DNA of 29,656 nucleotides from a virus: the IMG/VR virus record IMGVR_UViG_3300035160_000037, positions 1-29,656 of that record; one strand, given 5' to 3'. Below are positions 28,455 to 29,656 of this stretch, one piece after another. Each line of letters opens with the position of its first letter. The first letter of the stretch is position 1. The translations under genes and the position numbers were made by a program. The notes beneath the pieces were generated by a model that had not been told where the DNA came from, did no database searches, and was given only the letters and a program-made list of their open reading frames with translations.

Positions 28455-29656
28455 ATGAAAAAGATAGTCATCGCCTTCATCTTGGTTTTGCTGGCCTGCC
28501 TAGCGCAGGCGCAAATGCCCATTTTCAGAAACATGTTTTCAACGAACGTGCCTGGGGCATGGGTGCGAGGAAATCCTACGTTTGGGAACGGGTCCGGGTT
28601 CTTCATTGTAAACCAATCGTTCACCAACGTGACCGGCAATGCATACTTTGGTGGAGGCACCACTCTCTTTGCTGACGGGATACTGGTGGAGCAGCCATCG
28701 ATCTTTTACGACGATGTGATCGTATCAAACTTCTTTCGAGTCCAGGTGGATGCAGCCGGGGGCGTGGACTTCATGATTCACACTAACGATTACGGGACCG
28801 GCACTCCGCTTTTCATAGTGAACAACGGGACCGTTGGGATCAACCGGGACTCCCAGCCATCTTATAGCATTAGTGCCAATTCCTATTGGGCCCAGACGAT
28901 GACGGCCGAGAATTCCCTGTACTCCCCGGCTCACTGGTTTGGAACAGTAAACGGACTGCCACGCCTTAACTTATACGGTGGCGGCATCGTCGTCCTTCCA
29001 CAGGTGGGCACCACTAATTGGTGGACCTGGGCAGACACCAACGGCACTCCCAAAAGCGTGGTCAATTCCAATGGGTGGTTCGGGGTCAATACTCTAACCC
29101 CCACGGCCGAGTTGGAGGTGAATGGCCAGGCCAAGGCAACCAACTTTTTGCAGACCGTGCCGTCATGGGATGACCTTCGGATTTCTCTGAACACGCTTTC
29201 AAGCCCATCGGCCCAGCCAGGTAAAGTCACTTTTGCTGGAGGCCTGAGTGTCTATGGCTTTGATGCCGGATCCGAGGAGCAGTTGGATTTCTCGATTCAA
29301 ATCCCGCATGGGATCACCACCAACAATGCCTATGGATTGAGGCTGCACCTTCACTGGACCGGCCTGGCCACGCCAGCTGGAGCCAATACCAATGTGGTAT
29401 GGGGATTGGAGTATTCATTCGCGAACCCAGGTCAAATCTTTCCGACAACCACGATCACAAACCGGATCACAAACGGAATCGTCACGGCCTACACTCATCG
29501 AATTGCCGTGCTTACTACGGTGACCAACCTTAAGGAATCCGGGATCATGATTGGGAGACTTTTCAGGGATGGTGGAAACACATCCGACAACTACGCAACT
29601 GACGCGGCAGGCCTTAGCTTGGACGGTCACTATGGCAGAATCAAATTCGGTAGTGA
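28455..29656 (+). CDS. Secreted-looking fibre/adhesin protein (partial, runs off the end)
   Basis: The frame is open from ATG 28455 to the window end, 400 codons without a stop, so the C-terminus is missing. Residues 1-20 (MKKIVIAFILVLLACLAQAQ) form a textbook signal peptide, with AQA as the likely cleavage site; LLAC could alternatively be a lipobox. The mature part is rich in Asn, Thr, Gly and aromatic residues. The last third, with LDFSIQIPHG, LRLHLHWTG, VVWGLEYSF and IMIGRLFRDGG, resembles a recurrent domain at the C-terminus of phage structural proteins ('PH.y..gt.l..HvHW...W.leYt'). A signal peptide on such a protein is unusual. Confidence 0.7.
   Translation, partial: MKKIVIAFILVLLACLAQAQMPIFRNMFSTNVPGAWVRGNPTFGNGSGFFIVNQSFTNVTGNAYFGGGTTLFADGILVEQPSIFYDDVIVSNFFRVQVDAAGGVDFMIHTNDYGTGTPLFIVNNGTVGINRDSQPSYSISANSYWAQTMTAENSLYSPAHWFGTVNGLPRLNLYGGGIVVLPQVGTTNWWTWADTNGTPKSVVNSNGWFGVNTLTPTAELEVNGQAKATNFLQTVPSWDDLRISLNTLSSPSAQPGKVTFAGGLSVYGFDAGSEEQLDFSIQIPHGITTNNAYGLRLHLHWTGLATPAGANTNVVWGLEYSFANPGQIFPTTTITNRITNGIVTAYTHRIAVLTTVTNLKESGIMIGRLFRDGGNTSDNYATDAAGLSLDGHYGRIKFGS

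Overview
The window looks like about half of the genome of an uncultivated double-stranded DNA tailed bacteriophage (or a prophage relative). It is moderately GC-rich and densely packed. Genes are arranged in long same-strand runs joined by four-base ATGA stop/start overlaps, which also settle several start codons. There is no rRNA, tRNA, CRISPR array, insertion sequence or integrase. No large terminase, DNA polymerase or lysis gene was found, so these presumably lie outside the window. The Sec-type signal peptide on the last structural gene and the Asn/Thr-rich style of that protein fit a Gram-negative host. The host phylum cannot be read from the sequence.

Layout. (1) 1-1110: a Rho-independent terminator, one small plus-strand gene with a terminase-small-subunit-like N-terminus, and about 560 bases of non-coding G-rich DNA with tandem repeats and palindromes. 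(2) 15011 down to 1111, minus strand: the replication, recombination and early block. In transcription order it holds two small DNA-binding proteins, a RecT-like annealing protein, a Cas4/RecB-like DUF2800 nuclease, a DUF669-like protein, an SF2 helicase, a nuclease-like unknown, a P-loop sulfotransferase, several phage-conserved unknowns, a 1-kb degenerate repeat tract, a primase/RecA-like helicase fusion, a DUF5662 protein, a Cys-rich zinc-binding protein and a HAD-like phosphatase. (3) 15012-15158: a divergent regulatory region built around a 13-bp perfect inverted repeat, followed by two small plus-strand DNA-binding genes. (4) 15870-21420: an accessory island for surface-glycan chemistry. 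It has a VRR-NUC nuclease, an FkbM methyltransferase, two glycosyltransferases (one a GT-A/GT-B fusion), a Cys-rich protein, a polysaccharide pyruvyl transferase-like protein on the opposite strand, and a class I methyltransferase. (5) 21508 to the end, plus strand: the late structural block with portal, small head protein, scaffold, tiny basic protein, a hairpin-rich leader, major capsid protein, a small acidic capsid-neighbour protein, two CxxC-repeat proteins and a secreted-looking fibre or adhesin gene that runs off the window.

How it fits together. The minus-strand early genes would copy and recombine the phage DNA and possibly modify small metabolites or glycans. The island could decorate virion proteins or alter the host surface polysaccharide. 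The plus-strand genes build the head and its attachments. The most unusual signals are: a ten-residue C-terminal motif shared by the scaffold and the gene after the capsid gene; a roughly 40-residue CxxC repeat spread over two adjacent genes; a string of hairpins upstream of the capsid gene; the 1-kb repeat tract upstream of the primase; and one 11-base motif that appears as a tandem repeat at one non-coding site and as an inverted repeat at another.
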